A DNA stretch of 64,000 nt from Sedimentibacter hydroxybenzoicus DSM 7310 (GCF_013403245.1 NZ_JACBNQ010000001.1:459994-523993), one strand, 5' to 3'. Counted from the stretch's first letter, positions 49,532-59,900 are shown. Numbers and translations are program-made. Notes: a model not told the origin generated them from the letters alone.

Positions 49532-50505
49532 TATTGCTCACCTCTTTTAATATAATTATAGCATTTGACAAAATGCCCATTTCCTATTTCCTGTGTATCC
49601 GGATTTGATTCCTTACATTTTTCGGTGGAGTATCTGCATCTTGGCTCAAAGCTACAGCCCTTGGGTAAATCTGCCGGGTCAGGCATGAGTCCTTGTATAG
49701 GAATCAACCTGTCTTCCTTAGCATCTATATCGGGAATTGAATCAAAAAGTCCCCTGGTATACGGATGAGAAGTATTTTCATAAATTTGTTCAGTTGTACC
49801 ATATTCAACTATTTCTCCCGCATACATTATGGCAACCTTCTCACATATTTCTACGACTACACCTAAATCATGAGTTATGAGTATCATAGATGTATTCTTT
49901 TCTCTTTTCAGCTTTAATATTAAATCAAGAACCTGTGCCTGAATTGTAACATCTAATGCAGTTGTAGGTTCATCTGCTAAAATCAATTCAGGGTTACAGG
50001 AAAGTGCTATGGCAATTATTACACGCTGCTTCATCCCACCCGAAAACTGATGAGGATATTCAGCATAGCGTTCTTCAGGTATTCCTACAAGTTCTAACAT
50101 TTCCTTAGCCTTCAACACAGCATCCGCCCTTGATAATTTCTCGTGTATTCGGATGCTTTCTGCTATTTGATCCCCAACTGTGATAACCGGATTTAAAGAA
50201 GTCATAGGGTCCTGAAATATCATGGATATCTTTTTGCCACGCACTGCTCTCAGTTTATTTTTGCTGAGTTTTAAAATGTCATGTCCTTCAAAAATAATTT
50301 CTCCATTTACAATTTTTCCCGGAGGATCAGGAATTAATCCCATAATACCCAATGCCGTTGTAGTTTTTCCGGCTCCGGTTTCACCAACTATACCTAAGCT
50401 CTCACCCTTATTAAGCAAAAGATTCAAATTATTAACAGCTTCAACTGTGCGTTCATTGCTTTTATATTCGATTTTTAAGTTTTTAATTTCAAGAATTTTC
50501 TCCAT
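49531..50505 (-). CDS. oligopeptide ABC transporter ATPase (OppD/DppD type)
   Basis: A 324-residue ATPase: Walker A GETGAGKTT, Q-loop MIFQDPMTSLNPV, signature FSGGMKQRV, Walker B LILADEPTTALD and His in LITHDLG, then the C-terminal extension GCSFEPRCRYSTEKC. All motifs are normal in this subunit, in contrast to the partner. RBS GGAGGAAAT precedes the ATG. It lies 11 bp after the OppC gene. Confidence 0.93.
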   Translation of the reverse strand: MEKILEIKNLKIEYKSNERTVEAVNNLNLLLNKGESLGIVGETGAGKTTTALGIMGLIPDPPGKIVNGEIIFEGHDILKLSKNKLRAVRGKKISMIFQDPMTSLNPVITVGDQIAESIRIHEKLSRADAVLKAKEMLELVGIPEERYAEYPHQFSGGMKQRVIIAIALSCNPELILADEPTTALDVTIQAQVLDLILKLKREKNTSMILITHDLGVVVEICEKVAIMYAGEIVEYGTTEQIYENTSHPYTRGLFDSIPDIDAKEDRLIPIQGLMPDPADLPKGCSFEPRCRYSTEKCKESNPDTQEIGNGHFVKCYNYIKRGEQ

Positions 50506-50516
50506 TTATTTCCTCC

Positions 50517-51386
50517 TCAATTTTTAAGGCGAGGATCCAATGCATCCCTAAGACCATCCCCAAGTATGTTTAAACCAAAGATAGTTATCATAATGGCAAT
50601 TCCGGGGAATGTTGTCATATGTGAATATGACATTATATACTGTCTTGCTGAGGATAGCATGGAGCCCCATTCCGGCGTAGGCGGCTGTATTCCAAGTCCA
50701 AGAAAGCTAAGAGATGATGCGGAAAGTATAGCACCAGCCATGCCTAATGTAGCTTGAACAATAATAGGAGCAAGACAATTAGGAATTATATGTTTAAAAA
50801 TAATTCTTGAATCAGAGGCTCCGACACATTGTGCTGCCTCTATAAATTCCTGATCCTTTATAGACAGTACAGATGCGCGAACTACTCTTGCATATCCGGG
50901 TATATCTGCGACAGCAATAGCTATTACCAAATTCAAAAGTCCGGGCTTGAGAACAGCTGCAAGAGATATCGCCAAAAGCATACCCGGTATAGCCATCAAT
51001 ATATCCATAGCTCTCATAAAGAGATTGTCAACCCTGCCACCGTAATAGCCGGATACAGCTCCAAGCAATCCTCCTAAAATAATTGCCACGATAATGGAGG
51101 AAAAGCCAACCAAAAGTGAAATTCTGCTCCCATGAATTATACGGCTTAAAATATCTCTGCCGAAATTATCCGTACCTAAAAGATGCTGTCTGTTTGGAGT
51201 TTCAAAAGTATGGTTGTAATCCTGCAGATCATATGGATATGGTGCTAAACGATCTGCAAACACTGCACAAAATATCATGATTAATATTATTGCCAAAGCG
51301 AACATCGCACCTTTGTTTTTTTTCAGACGACACCATGCATCACCCCAAAAGCCGTTTTTATTTTTTCTTTCAATTAGTGGCTTCAT
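50517..51386 (-). CDS. oligopeptide ABC transporter permease (OppC/DppC type)
   Basis: A 289-residue protein with six membrane helices and the EAA loop EAAQCVGASDSRIIFKHIIP, which contacts the ATPases. The N-terminus has the OppC_N segment (KNKGAMFALAIILIMIFCAV) and HLLGTDNFGRDILSRIIHG. It overlaps the OppB gene by 17 bp. Confidence 0.93.
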   Translation of the reverse strand: MKPLIERKNKNGFWGDAWCRLKKNKGAMFALAIILIMIFCAVFADRLAPYPYDLQDYNHTFETPNRQHLLGTDNFGRDILSRIIHGSRISLLVGFSSIIVAIILGGLLGAVSGYYGGRVDNLFMRAMDILMAIPGMLLAISLAAVLKPGLLNLVIAIAVADIPGYARVVRASVLSIKDQEFIEAAQCVGASDSRIIFKHIIPNCLAPIIVQATLGMAGAILSASSLSFLGLGIQPPTPEWGSMLSSARQYIMSYSHMTTFPGIAIMITIFGLNILGDGLRDALDPRLKN

Positions 51387-52350
51387 CTTTTTTTATCCTC
51401 CTCTTACTCGAAGATTTGTATTGAGATTTTATTCGAGGATCTATAAATCCATATAATATATCAACAAAAAGATTGCATACGCTAAAGGATAATGCCAAAA
51501 ACAGCACACCACCTTGAACCACGAGATTATCCCTCATATTGATGCTGTCAATAATAAACTTCCCTAACCCCGGAATGGCAAATACCGATTCAATTAATAC
51601 AGATCCTCCCAAAAGTCCTCCAAAACGCATTCCGATTACAGTTACTACAGGTATCATTGCATTTTTCAGTGCATGATATATTATAATCATATTTTCACTT
51701 TGACCCTTTGCTCTGGCCGTACGTATATAATCCTGACGAATTACTTCAAGCATGCTAGACCTTGTCATTCTCATAATAGTTGCCGAGCTGGATAACCCTA
51801 ATGTAAAGGATGGTAAAATCCAATATTTCCATCCATAAGATCCGGAAGCAGGCAGCCATCTGAGATGTACGGAAAAAACAATTACCGCCATCAATCCCGC
51901 CCAAAATGTAGGCATAGATACACCAAGCAGTGAAAAGCTTGTTGCTAATTTATCAAAAATGGAATATTGTCTGGTAGCTGAAATTATCCCCATGATTACT
52001 CCTACTATCACGGAAATAGTTACACTTATAGCTGCAAGCAAAATAGTTGTGGGGAACCGTTCTAATATTTCATCTACAACAGGCTTGTGAGATGAATAAG
52101 AATTTCCTAAGTCAAACTTAAAAACTACATTTGTTATATATCTTAATAATTGCGTTATATACGAATCGTTGAGCCCTAAGCTTTCTCTAAGCTCTTCAAC
52201 AGCAGAAGCAGACGCCGCTTCACCAAGAATCATCCTTGCAGGATCACCGGGCGTCATATACATAATAGAAAAAATAACAATAATAACTCCCAAAAGAACA
52301 GGTATCATCATTAAAAGTCTCTTGCCGATATACTTAGCCAATTTCTTCAC
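51370..52350 (-). CDS. oligopeptide ABC transporter permease (OppB/DppB type)
   Basis: A 326-residue, six-helix permease. The opening KYIGKRLLMMIPVLLGVIIV and the EAA loop RTARAKGQSENMIIIYHALK are standard, and FGGLLGGSVLIESVFAIPGL is a family hallmark. First gene of the transporter part, 47 bp after the aminotransferase gene. Confidence 0.93.
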   Translation of the reverse strand: MKKLAKYIGKRLLMMIPVLLGVIIVIFSIMYMTPGDPARMILGEAASASAVEELRESLGLNDSYITQLLRYITNVVFKFDLGNSYSSHKPVVDEILERFPTTILLAAISVTISVIVGVIMGIISATRQYSIFDKLATSFSLLGVSMPTFWAGLMAVIVFSVHLRWLPASGSYGWKYWILPSFTLGLSSSATIMRMTRSSMLEVIRQDYIRTARAKGQSENMIIIYHALKNAMIPVVTVIGMRFGGLLGGSVLIESVFAIPGLGKFIIDSINMRDNLVVQGGVLFLALSFSVCNLFVDILYGFIDPRIKSQYKSSSKRRIKKDEATN

Positions 52351-52397
52351 TCCTTTATTTTTTACCCATATTACAAAATAGTATCTTACAATATGGA

Positions 52398-53612
52398 TTA
52401 CTTTAATTTTTCCTTTGAAAGCTTAATCAGTGAATTTCTCATTCTGTATAATGATTCTTTAAGTTTTTCTTCATCTAAGGCACCCTGTACTATCCGTATG
52501 TGCCCTTTGCCTTGCAGACCGTAGTTCGCACCGGAATTAACTGCAACAAGAGCATCTTCATTTAAATATGACACTATTTCATCCTCAGATCCAAGCTTCG
52601 AAACATCAATCCAAGATAAAAAACCTGATTCAGGCATTAACATGGAAACACCCGGTATATCATGAAGGTAATCATAAACTAATTTTCGGCGGTTATTAAA
52701 AATTTCAAAATATAGCTGCATAAAACTGTCATCCTTTAAAGCAGCAATTGCTCCCGCTTGTGCAGATGTATTCGTTGCACCTAACACTGAAACTACAGTT
52801 GCGTACATTTTATCGATAATTATGTCATCAGCAACAATATATCCCACCCTAAGTCCGCTTAGTCCCATTCCTTTAGAAATTGAAAATACCGAAACCGTAC
52901 GTTCCCACATTCCCGGCAGGCTTGCAACGGAAACCATTTCTCTGCCATCAAAGCACGGTTGTTCAAAGGCTTGGTCAACTACTACAATCAAATCATTCCT
53001 AGTGGCAAAATTTGCAAGCTCCATTAACTTTTCCCTGTGATATACAGTAGTTGTAGGATTGTTAGGATTCGTCAAAATTATCATTTTCGTTTTATCTGTA
53101 AGCTGTTTTTCAAACTCTTCAATTTTAAACTGATATCCATCCTCCCTGTAAACAGGTATCCGTACTATCTTGCCACCCAATATTTCTGTGTTTTGGAAAT
53201 TATTGGGGTAGCTTGGGTCTACAATCATTACCTCATCATCATTTTCAATGAAGGGCAGCATTGCAAAAAACAATCCCGAATCCGAGCCTGGTGTAATGAG
53301 TATATTTCTTTGTGCATCCACATCTAAATTGTTTATTTTTTTTAGTTTTTTAGATATTTCAACCTTCAAATCGCCGTTACCTATAGGTACTGTATAATGG
53401 CTTGCAAATCCACTGTCAATAGAGTTTTTCATAGCCTCTGCTACATGCTGCGGAACAGATGGGTTGGGATAAAACGGATCCGCCCATGCCATCAGTGCAA
53501 CTCCTCTTTCTTTAAGTTTAATCTCCACATCTCCTACATCAGCTTTTTCTACTTCGCAAAACAGTCCTCCGTTTGCTTTTTGAAAAGCAGATATCATTTT
53601 TCCTGTAATCAT
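52398..53612 (-). CDS. class I/II PLP-dependent aminotransferase
   Basis: A 404-residue aminotransferase. NPNNPTTTVYHR is the Asn-rich substrate segment, VVVDQAFEQPC holds the PLP-contacting Asp, and FSISKGMGLSGLRVGYIV contains the Schiff-base lysine SxxK. The fold-type I layout resembles aspartate/aromatic transaminases or MalY-like enzymes. Inside a peptide-use operon it would start breakdown of a released amino acid, giving a 2-oxoacid for fermentation. Which amino acid is not readable. Confidence 0.88.
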   Translation of the reverse strand: MITGKMISAFQKANGGLFCEVEKADVGDVEIKLKERGVALMAWADPFYPNPSVPQHVAEAMKNSIDSGFASHYTVPIGNGDLKVEISKKLKKINNLDVDAQRNILITPGSDSGLFFAMLPFIENDDEVMIVDPSYPNNFQNTEILGGKIVRIPVYREDGYQFKIEEFEKQLTDKTKMIILTNPNNPTTTVYHREKLMELANFATRNDLIVVVDQAFEQPCFDGREMVSVASLPGMWERTVSVFSISKGMGLSGLRVGYIVADDIIIDKMYATVVSVLGATNTSAQAGAIAALKDDSFMQLYFEIFNNRRKLVYDYLHDIPGVSMLMPESGFLSWIDVSKLGSEDEIVSYLNEDALVAVNSGANYGLQGKGHIRIVQGALDEEKLKESLYRMRNSLIKLSKEKLK

Positions 53613-53632
53613 TTACTGTCTCTCCTTAATAG

Positions 53633-55594
53633 TTAAAACTTAAATCCAATATATTTAAGATTAAAAAATATTTTTAAAAACTCTTCAACATAATCCTCAC
53701 ACTCGGTTCCTGTCTGGAAATAAATGCATCTCGAAATTTGCCCGGAAGTTTTCTTGCCATCAATTTCGAAAATTATATAGTCATCTAAATAACCAAATTC
53801 AGGGAACCTTTTACGCAAGGCTTTAATTTCATTCCTTTGCTTAGCTGTCATGTCCGATAATACACTTCTCATAGCTATCGGAGCTTTAAACAATCTTACA
53901 GGAACCTTTGAAGAAGAACTATCCTTTGTTTTATTTATTTCGGCTGCTTCAGCATCTTTTACGAAACACTTCTGAAGCTTAGAAAATAATTCCTTTTCTT
54001 TTTTTATAATTTGTAAAACATCTCCCACACAGTCCTCATCCATAAGGCATAAAATATTATCTAAGGTAGAATAATAAATTCCTTTTATATAATTGGAATG
54101 CTCTTTTATTTCAGCATCAGACCCTTTTTGGCGAATGCTCATAAAACGATGTAAAAATCGTTCTGAAACCTTTTCTACAACCATCTCTGCATCAGATAAA
54201 TTAAATCTCGAATAAATGTAACAATATGCCGCGGATAAAACAGCTGCTCTTTGAAGCATGTTTGGGTCAATATGCTCAATGCTGTCAACACTTGTATGGT
54301 AAGTTTTATCAGGCCACTGAGTGACTGCAATGGATGGAATTCCTATAGCCGGATCTGATAAAATATAATGATCGCTTCCACCTACAAATGGAACTTTCGT
54401 GCTGAGAAACAACGGAGCATATATACCATTTCTCCCAAATTTACATTCCTTTAATAATTCATCAACTATATTAGTTGCAATATCTCCCGAAAAGGAGCGG
54501 GCACAATCGGGAGTGTCCACAATAATGAGACCACCGGCATCTTTATTTTGATAAGCTCCCACCATATCTAAATTAATTCCTGAAACTATATTTGAAAGAT
54601 TGTTTTCTCTTTCATTTAAATATGCATATAAGCCTGTAAATTCCGGTATCAAAAGTAAGCGTATACTCCTTTTGGGGCGTGGAAGCTTACCGTTTTCAAT
54701 AAGATTATTTAGGCTGCACATAGCTTCAACAGCTGCTGCAACACCTGAAGCATTGTCATTTACACTGGAACGCGGATGGCACAAATGTGCAACCATCAAT
54801 ATTTCCTCATCTGTGAAGCCCGGAATAACCGCATCGACATTTTCAAAAGCTCCTTCTTTTAGAACAGAGGAAACTTTAAATCGTGCAGTGGGTCTTTTTC
54901 CTTCATCTTTCAATTTTATGCAGGCTTCCCGCAGCCTCTTGCCGTTTAAAGGAGATATGGCAAAGCCGCATAATTTATCCTCTTGGTACTTACTTAAAAT
55001 ATGGAAGCTTAAATTAGCATGTGCATGTGACATCTGTATATCTTCGCTCATATTTATTCTTACTGGTGCAATCTCCGGCATAGATACCGTTATAATTCCT
55101 GCAGCTCCAAGCTCTGTGGAGCGTTCTATCCAACTTTCAAAGGAATTTTCGACAAAAAGCAACGCACCTTCAAGTGAAATATCAAAATCATCGGGATTAC
55201 TTTTATAATCTGCATATATTATGGGAACGTCTTTATTGGAAAAATCTCTGAAGGAGCTGCGCTGTATAATCGACATTTCTTCTTGATTGAAGTCAGAAAG
55301 TCTCTGTTGCCAAGGGGCTGTAATTTCAAGCCACCCTTCCTGACAATTCCATTCCTTAAAAAGCTTCTGGGTGAAACAAAGTGTTTGTCCATCTGCGGGA
55401 TATTTTGAAATGCTTACATGCACTCCATTGCTTCGCAGCAAATCGGCTACGCATTTTGCTGAATTTCTATAACCCTCGGAGGCTTGAATTCTATGAAACT
55501 CCTTAATTTTTCTGATGTAATCCATGGCCGTGTGACCATTGCATGTATTTTTTATCACATCAATACAAGCTGTAAAATTCATTTCATCAATCAT
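53633..55594 (-). CDS. M28-like aminopeptidase (DUF4910 type)
   Basis: A 653-residue protein. The zinc-peptidase core has HLCHPRSSVNDNASG (His and bridging Asp), LLIPEFTG (Glu), FVGGSDHYIL (Asp) and TYHTSVDSIEHID (His). A PA-like insertion lies near residues 120-200, and a long helical C-terminal part carries FRLFK-type segments and a terminal winged region. No signal peptide is seen, so it acts on imported peptides. It is the first gene of the eight-gene operon and should release N-terminal residues. RBS GGGAGG precedes the ATG. Confidence 0.82.
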   Translation of the reverse strand: MIDEMNFTACIDVIKNTCNGHTAMDYIRKIKEFHRIQASEGYRNSAKCVADLLRSNGVHVSISKYPADGQTLCFTQKLFKEWNCQEGWLEITAPWQQRLSDFNQEEMSIIQRSSFRDFSNKDVPIIYADYKSNPDDFDISLEGALLFVENSFESWIERSTELGAAGIITVSMPEIAPVRINMSEDIQMSHAHANLSFHILSKYQEDKLCGFAISPLNGKRLREACIKLKDEGKRPTARFKVSSVLKEGAFENVDAVIPGFTDEEILMVAHLCHPRSSVNDNASGVAAAVEAMCSLNNLIENGKLPRPKRSIRLLLIPEFTGLYAYLNERENNLSNIVSGINLDMVGAYQNKDAGGLIIVDTPDCARSFSGDIATNIVDELLKECKFGRNGIYAPLFLSTKVPFVGGSDHYILSDPAIGIPSIAVTQWPDKTYHTSVDSIEHIDPNMLQRAAVLSAAYCYIYSRFNLSDAEMVVEKVSERFLHRFMSIRQKGSDAEIKEHSNYIKGIYYSTLDNILCLMDEDCVGDVLQIIKKEKELFSKLQKCFVKDAEAAEINKTKDSSSSKVPVRLFKAPIAMRSVLSDMTAKQRNEIKALRKRFPEFGYLDDYIIFEIDGKKTSGQISRCIYFQTGTECEDYVEEFLKIFFNLKYIGFKF

Positions 55595-55619
55595 TTTTAC
55601 CTCCCTGTTTTATATTGAA

Positions 55620-55725
55620 ACAAACGTTTGTGAAAAACCATAATACATGAAATCCCGGTAAATTTTCATGTATTATAGCACTTAAGCATAACTAATGCAA
55701 TATTAGAGCGAGAATTCAGAATTCT
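55620..55725 (-). promoter_or_regulatory. operator cluster upstream of the peptide operon
   Basis: Three perfect palindromes lie here: ACAAACGTTTGT (55620-55631); TAATACATGAAA / TTTCATGTATTA (55641-55652 / 55664-55675); and AGAATTCAGAATTCT (55711-55725), whose core TTCAGAA equals the core of the CodY box. They are candidate sites for repression of the operon; the CodY-like protein at 44707 is a plausible binder of the third. Confidence 0.5.
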
Positions 55726-55764
55726 TTGCTTTTTCTTATTAAATGGTATAATATTTTTGCATAC

Positions 55765-55833
55765 AGCATAAGCGACTGACACCAAATTAAAATTTGGGTC
55801 ATCTGCTTATTTATTTTTTTCGCTTGTTATGCT
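55765..55833. repeat. MITE-like hairpin repeat, copy C
   Basis: A 69-bp element with imperfect terminal inverted repeats (AGCATAAGCG at the left, CGCTTGTTATGCT at the right) and the same core hairpin as copies A and B. The last T of the element is the first base of TATAAT (55833-55838), and TG lies in register (TGCTATAAT), so the junction makes an extended -10 promoter for the next gene. Confidence 0.8.
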
Positions 55834-55870
55834 ATAATAGTTATATTAAAAGCAAAGTGAGGCAAAAAAT

Positions 55871-56893
55871 ATGGGTCAGGCAAGTATAGGTGACTTGTTA
55901 AATGATAAAGCAAGAGAGCAAATGAAAAGTATGACTAAAATAAATAAAAATATTTCGGAGCTGAGACCGGGAGAAAAGTCAGAGGGGTTTTATCTCATTA
56001 AAAATTTTGAGGTAAAAAAGACAACTAACGGAAAGCAGTACATTGATATAGAATTAGTAGATAAGACAGGTTCAATAAATGCAAAGATTTGGGACTATAC
56101 CAAGGAAAATGAAGAGGTTGCAACCGATAATTCAATAGTAAAGGTTCGTGGGGAAGTATTGGAATGGAACGGAACCAAGCAATTAAAGGTTAATAAAATC
56201 AGAGGAAAGCTGCCGAATGATGATATAAAAATATCTGAATTAATACCATCTGCACCTATTGAAAACGAAGAAATGATGAATGCTTTGGAGTCATATATAA
56301 AAAAAATCAAGGACGAGGAAATCAGGTCATTGGTCGATACCATAATAAATAAGTATAAGGATAGGCTTTTATATTATCCGGCTGCAAAGAAAAACCATCA
56401 TTCGTATCTGGGAGGTCTTTTATACCATATGCTTCGTATGATGCAAGCCGGAGAAAAACTTGGTCAGGTGTATGGTTTTATAAATATGGATTATGTATAC
56501 GCAGGAGTAATGCTTCACGATATATGCAAAATTCTTGAAATGGATGCGGATACGTACGGGGTCGTATCCGACTATACGATGGAAGGCAAGCTGTTAGGTC
56601 ATATAATTCAGGGAATTAAGGAAATAGAAACTGAAGGAGAAAAAATAGGCATCGATAGGGAAAAAAGTATACTTTTGCAGCATATGGTTCTATCCCATCA
56701 TTATGAACCGGAATTTGGAAGTCCTAAAAAACCGATGACTCCGGAAGCTGAGCTTCTTCATTTCTTAGATATAATCGACGCGAGAATGTTCGATTTTGAG
56801 CATAGCCTGGAGGGTATCGATCCGGGGCAGTTTACTGATAAAATATGGCTGTTGGATAACAGGAACCTTTATAAACCAATGAACAATGAATAA
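55871..56893 (+). CDS. 3'-5' exoribonuclease of the YhaM family
   Basis: A 340-residue protein with an N-terminal OB-fold nucleic-acid-binding domain (GFYLIKNFEVKKTTNGKQY, IDIELVDKTGSINAKIWDY, VRGEVLEWNGTKQLKVNKI) and an HD domain (HHSYLGGLLYHMLRMM, VMLHDICKI, LQHMVLSHHYEPEFG). YhaM trims single-stranded RNA from the 3' end. It is slightly longer than usual; the last residues (PMNNE) come from a low-complexity repeat that overlaps the stop codon. Its promoter appears to be formed by the end of repeat copy C. The addBA genes follow in the same direction. Confidence 0.88.
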   Translation: MGQASIGDLLNDKAREQMKSMTKINKNISELRPGEKSEGFYLIKNFEVKKTTNGKQYIDIELVDKTGSINAKIWDYTKENEEVATDNSIVKVRGEVLEWNGTKQLKVNKIRGKLPNDDIKISELIPSAPIENEEMMNALESYIKKIKDEEIRSLVDTIINKYKDRLLYYPAAKKNHHSYLGGLLYHMLRMMQAGEKLGQVYGFINMDYVYAGVMLHDICKILEMDADTYGVVSDYTMEGKLLGHIIQGIKEIETEGEKIGIDREKSILLQHMVLSHHYEPEFGSPKKPMTPEAELLHFLDIIDARMFDFEHSLEGIDPGQFTDKIWLLDNRNLYKPMNNE

Positions 56894-56939
56894 TGAACAA
56901 TGAACAGTTAATGAAGAATTTAGCTTATGCTAAATTCTT
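56877..56939 (+). repeat. AATGAACAATGA-type repeat with hairpin at the 3' end of the exoribonuclease gene
   Basis: Short direct repeats AATGAACAATGAATAATGAA lead into an 11-bp hairpin, AAGAATTTAGC (56914-56924) and GCTAAATTCTT (56929-56939). The gene's stop codon lies inside the repeat. It may attenuate transcription into addB. Confidence 0.65.
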
Positions 56940-56957
56940 TCTTTAAAGGAGGAGGCA

Positions 56958-59900
56958 ATGGGACTAAGTTTAGTCTTTGGACGAGCCAAGTCGGGTAAAT
57001 CCACATATATTTATGATGATATAAAAAAGAATATTGAAAAAAACGACAATACCAACTTATTGCTCATTGTTCCCGAGCAGATGACATATCAGGCTGAGTA
57101 TGAAATAATTGACAGAATAGACAATCAGGGAATTATGGCCGCTGAGATTTTAAGCATAAAAAGACTGGGATACAAAGTGCTTGAAGAGGTTGGGGGGCTT
57201 AAGGTTCAGGAAATCAACAATTATGGAAAGGTTATGCTTTTAAAGCAGATATTCGAAGAGAATATGGATAATCTGAACATATTTACAAAATCCGTAAAGC
57301 AGGAAGGCTTCCTCAGGGAGTTCGATGCTTTAATAAGTGAGCTTAAGCAAAATTGCATAAGTGCAGAATTCCTTGAACAAATAGCTAAATACAATATTAA
57401 GGATGAAGAAAACCAGTTTCTTAATAAAAAGCTAAAAGATATTGCTGTAATTTATAAAGAAATACTAAAAAGAACACATGATAGGTTTTATGATGAAGAA
57501 GACAAAACGGAGCTTTTAATATCGGCTGTTGAGAAATCAGATTACATTAAGAACTCAATAATATGGATTGACGGCTTTGAAAGCTTCGACATGCAAAGAC
57601 ATAATCTTATTAAGGAATTAATAAAAAATGCAAGGTCGGTAACCATTTCATTAAACATGGAAGCTTCATACTTAAAGTCATTTCATAGTTATGAAGATTG
57701 GGAAGTATTTAAGAACGTATATATTACATACAGCACTTTGGTTAAGGATCTTGACTGCGATATAAAAATTATAACGGTTAATGAAAACAGATTCAGTGAT
57801 GAAATAAAAACAATAGAACGAAGTATGTTTACTGTAAATACGGAAGAATATTCGGGTTTGACCCAAAATATTCACATAATTTCATCACTTAATCCATATT
57901 CTGAGGTTGAGAAAATTGCGGTGAAAATAGTGTCCTTGGTTCGGGATTATGATTACAGATGGAAAGACATTTCAGTTGCCGTAAGCGATATGGACAGCTA
58001 CGTTATTAATATTAAAAAGATTTTTACCCGGTTTGAAATTCCTTGCTTTTTAGATGCGAAAAGGGATATTATGGGTAATCCGTTGACAAAATTTATTTTG
58101 TCGCTTCTTGATATGTTTAACTATAATTTCAGGCATGACAGCGTGTTCGAATTTTTAAAAACCGGTTTTACTTCTTTGGATTACGATGAAATAAGTAAGC
58201 TTGAAAATTTCGCATTGCAATATGGCATTGAAGGAAGCAAATGGTTCAAGCCCTTTAAATTCAATGTAAATCAAATAGATTATTTCGAAGAGCTGAGAGA
58301 ACGTCTTGCAAAAAATTTAAAAGAGTATAGAAAGGAATACAGTGAACTTAACAATGCCCTTGATATAACATTATTTTTATATGACGTTTTAAAGCTGTAC
58401 AAGGTTCAGGAAAAGATTGAAAAGCAGGTCAATATATTCAAAAAATCCGAGATGTACGAAATGTCCGGGGAAAATGCTCAGATATGGAATCATGTAATTG
58501 ACATATTTGAACAAATTACCTTAGCCGGAGCCGATACGTCAATTACGACCGTTGAATATAAAAAAATGTTGGAATCCGGCTTCAGAGAAGTAATGATAAG
58601 CATTATTCCTCCTTCTTTGGACAAGGTTACAGTATCTGATATCGATAAGATTTCAGTTAAACCGACTAAGGTTCTGTTTATAATCGGTGCCAATGAAGGG
58701 AAATTGGATTCTAAAAACAATGAAAAGGGCCTGTTGCTTGATGATGAAAGAGATTTGCTTTCAAAATCCGGCTTAAAACTGTTGATTGATTCAAATTATT
58801 ACATTTACAAGGAAAAGCACCTGCTGTACAAGCTGTTTACAAATGCATCACATGAGCTTTTTTTAAGCTATTGCCTTGGAACCACGGATGGAAAATCTGT
58901 GCAGCCTTCATTGTATGCGGACAGAATGAAACAGTTATTTCCTTTAGTAAAGGAAGAGTCTGATTTAATTGAAGCTTCAGAAGATGAAAAAATATCAAAC
59001 AATAAAGGCACCGTAGATTATTTAATAGGCAGCATCAGAAATTACATTGAAGGAGACAATATTGGTCATGTTTGGAAGGACGCTTATTCATGGTACGAAG
59101 TAAATGATGAAAATATTATAAAAATTATCAATCAAGGAATGTCTTATGAAAATAGGGCAGAAAAAATAAAGGATGAAAATTTAAAAAAAATATACCATGA
59201 GCCAACGACTATATCAGTATCTAAAATAGAGAACTTCGCTTCCTGTCCCTTTAAATTTTTTATGGACAGTGTTATAAATCCACAGCCAAGAATTGTACAG
59301 AAGGTGGAATTTTATGACCTAGGAAATATTTATCATGCGTCGGTTGAGGAATTCACGAAATCACTGAACAATTTAGATATTATGGACTTGGATAAGGAAA
59401 AAATTGACGATTTATCTGTTTCTGTTACGGAAAAGGTGCTTGTTGATAATGGATCTGACTACTTAGCTTTGGATGCCAATGAACGCAATAAATATATGAA
59501 GGAAAAAATAAAGAGATTGGTAAACAGAGCTGCTTCCACAATTGTAAATCAATTGCAAAGAGGTAATTTCAGACCTGCATATACGGAACTGATTATAGGA
59601 AACGATGCTTGTGAATTTAAAATTTCTCCCGTAAAAATTAAAATAGACGATGAAACAAGTGTATATTTTCAAGGGAGAATTGACCGTGTAGACATATTAA
59701 AAAAAGATGATAAAACCTACATTAATATTATTGACTATAAATCTTCCTTTAAGGATATTGATTTATCAGATGCATTGCAAGGTCTCCAGCTGCAGCTTTT
59801 GGTGTATATGTCCGCCATAATCAAAAATGGAGAAAAATTGTTTTGCTCAAAACCGGAAGTTGGGGGTATTTATTATTTTGTAATAGATGACCCTATGATT

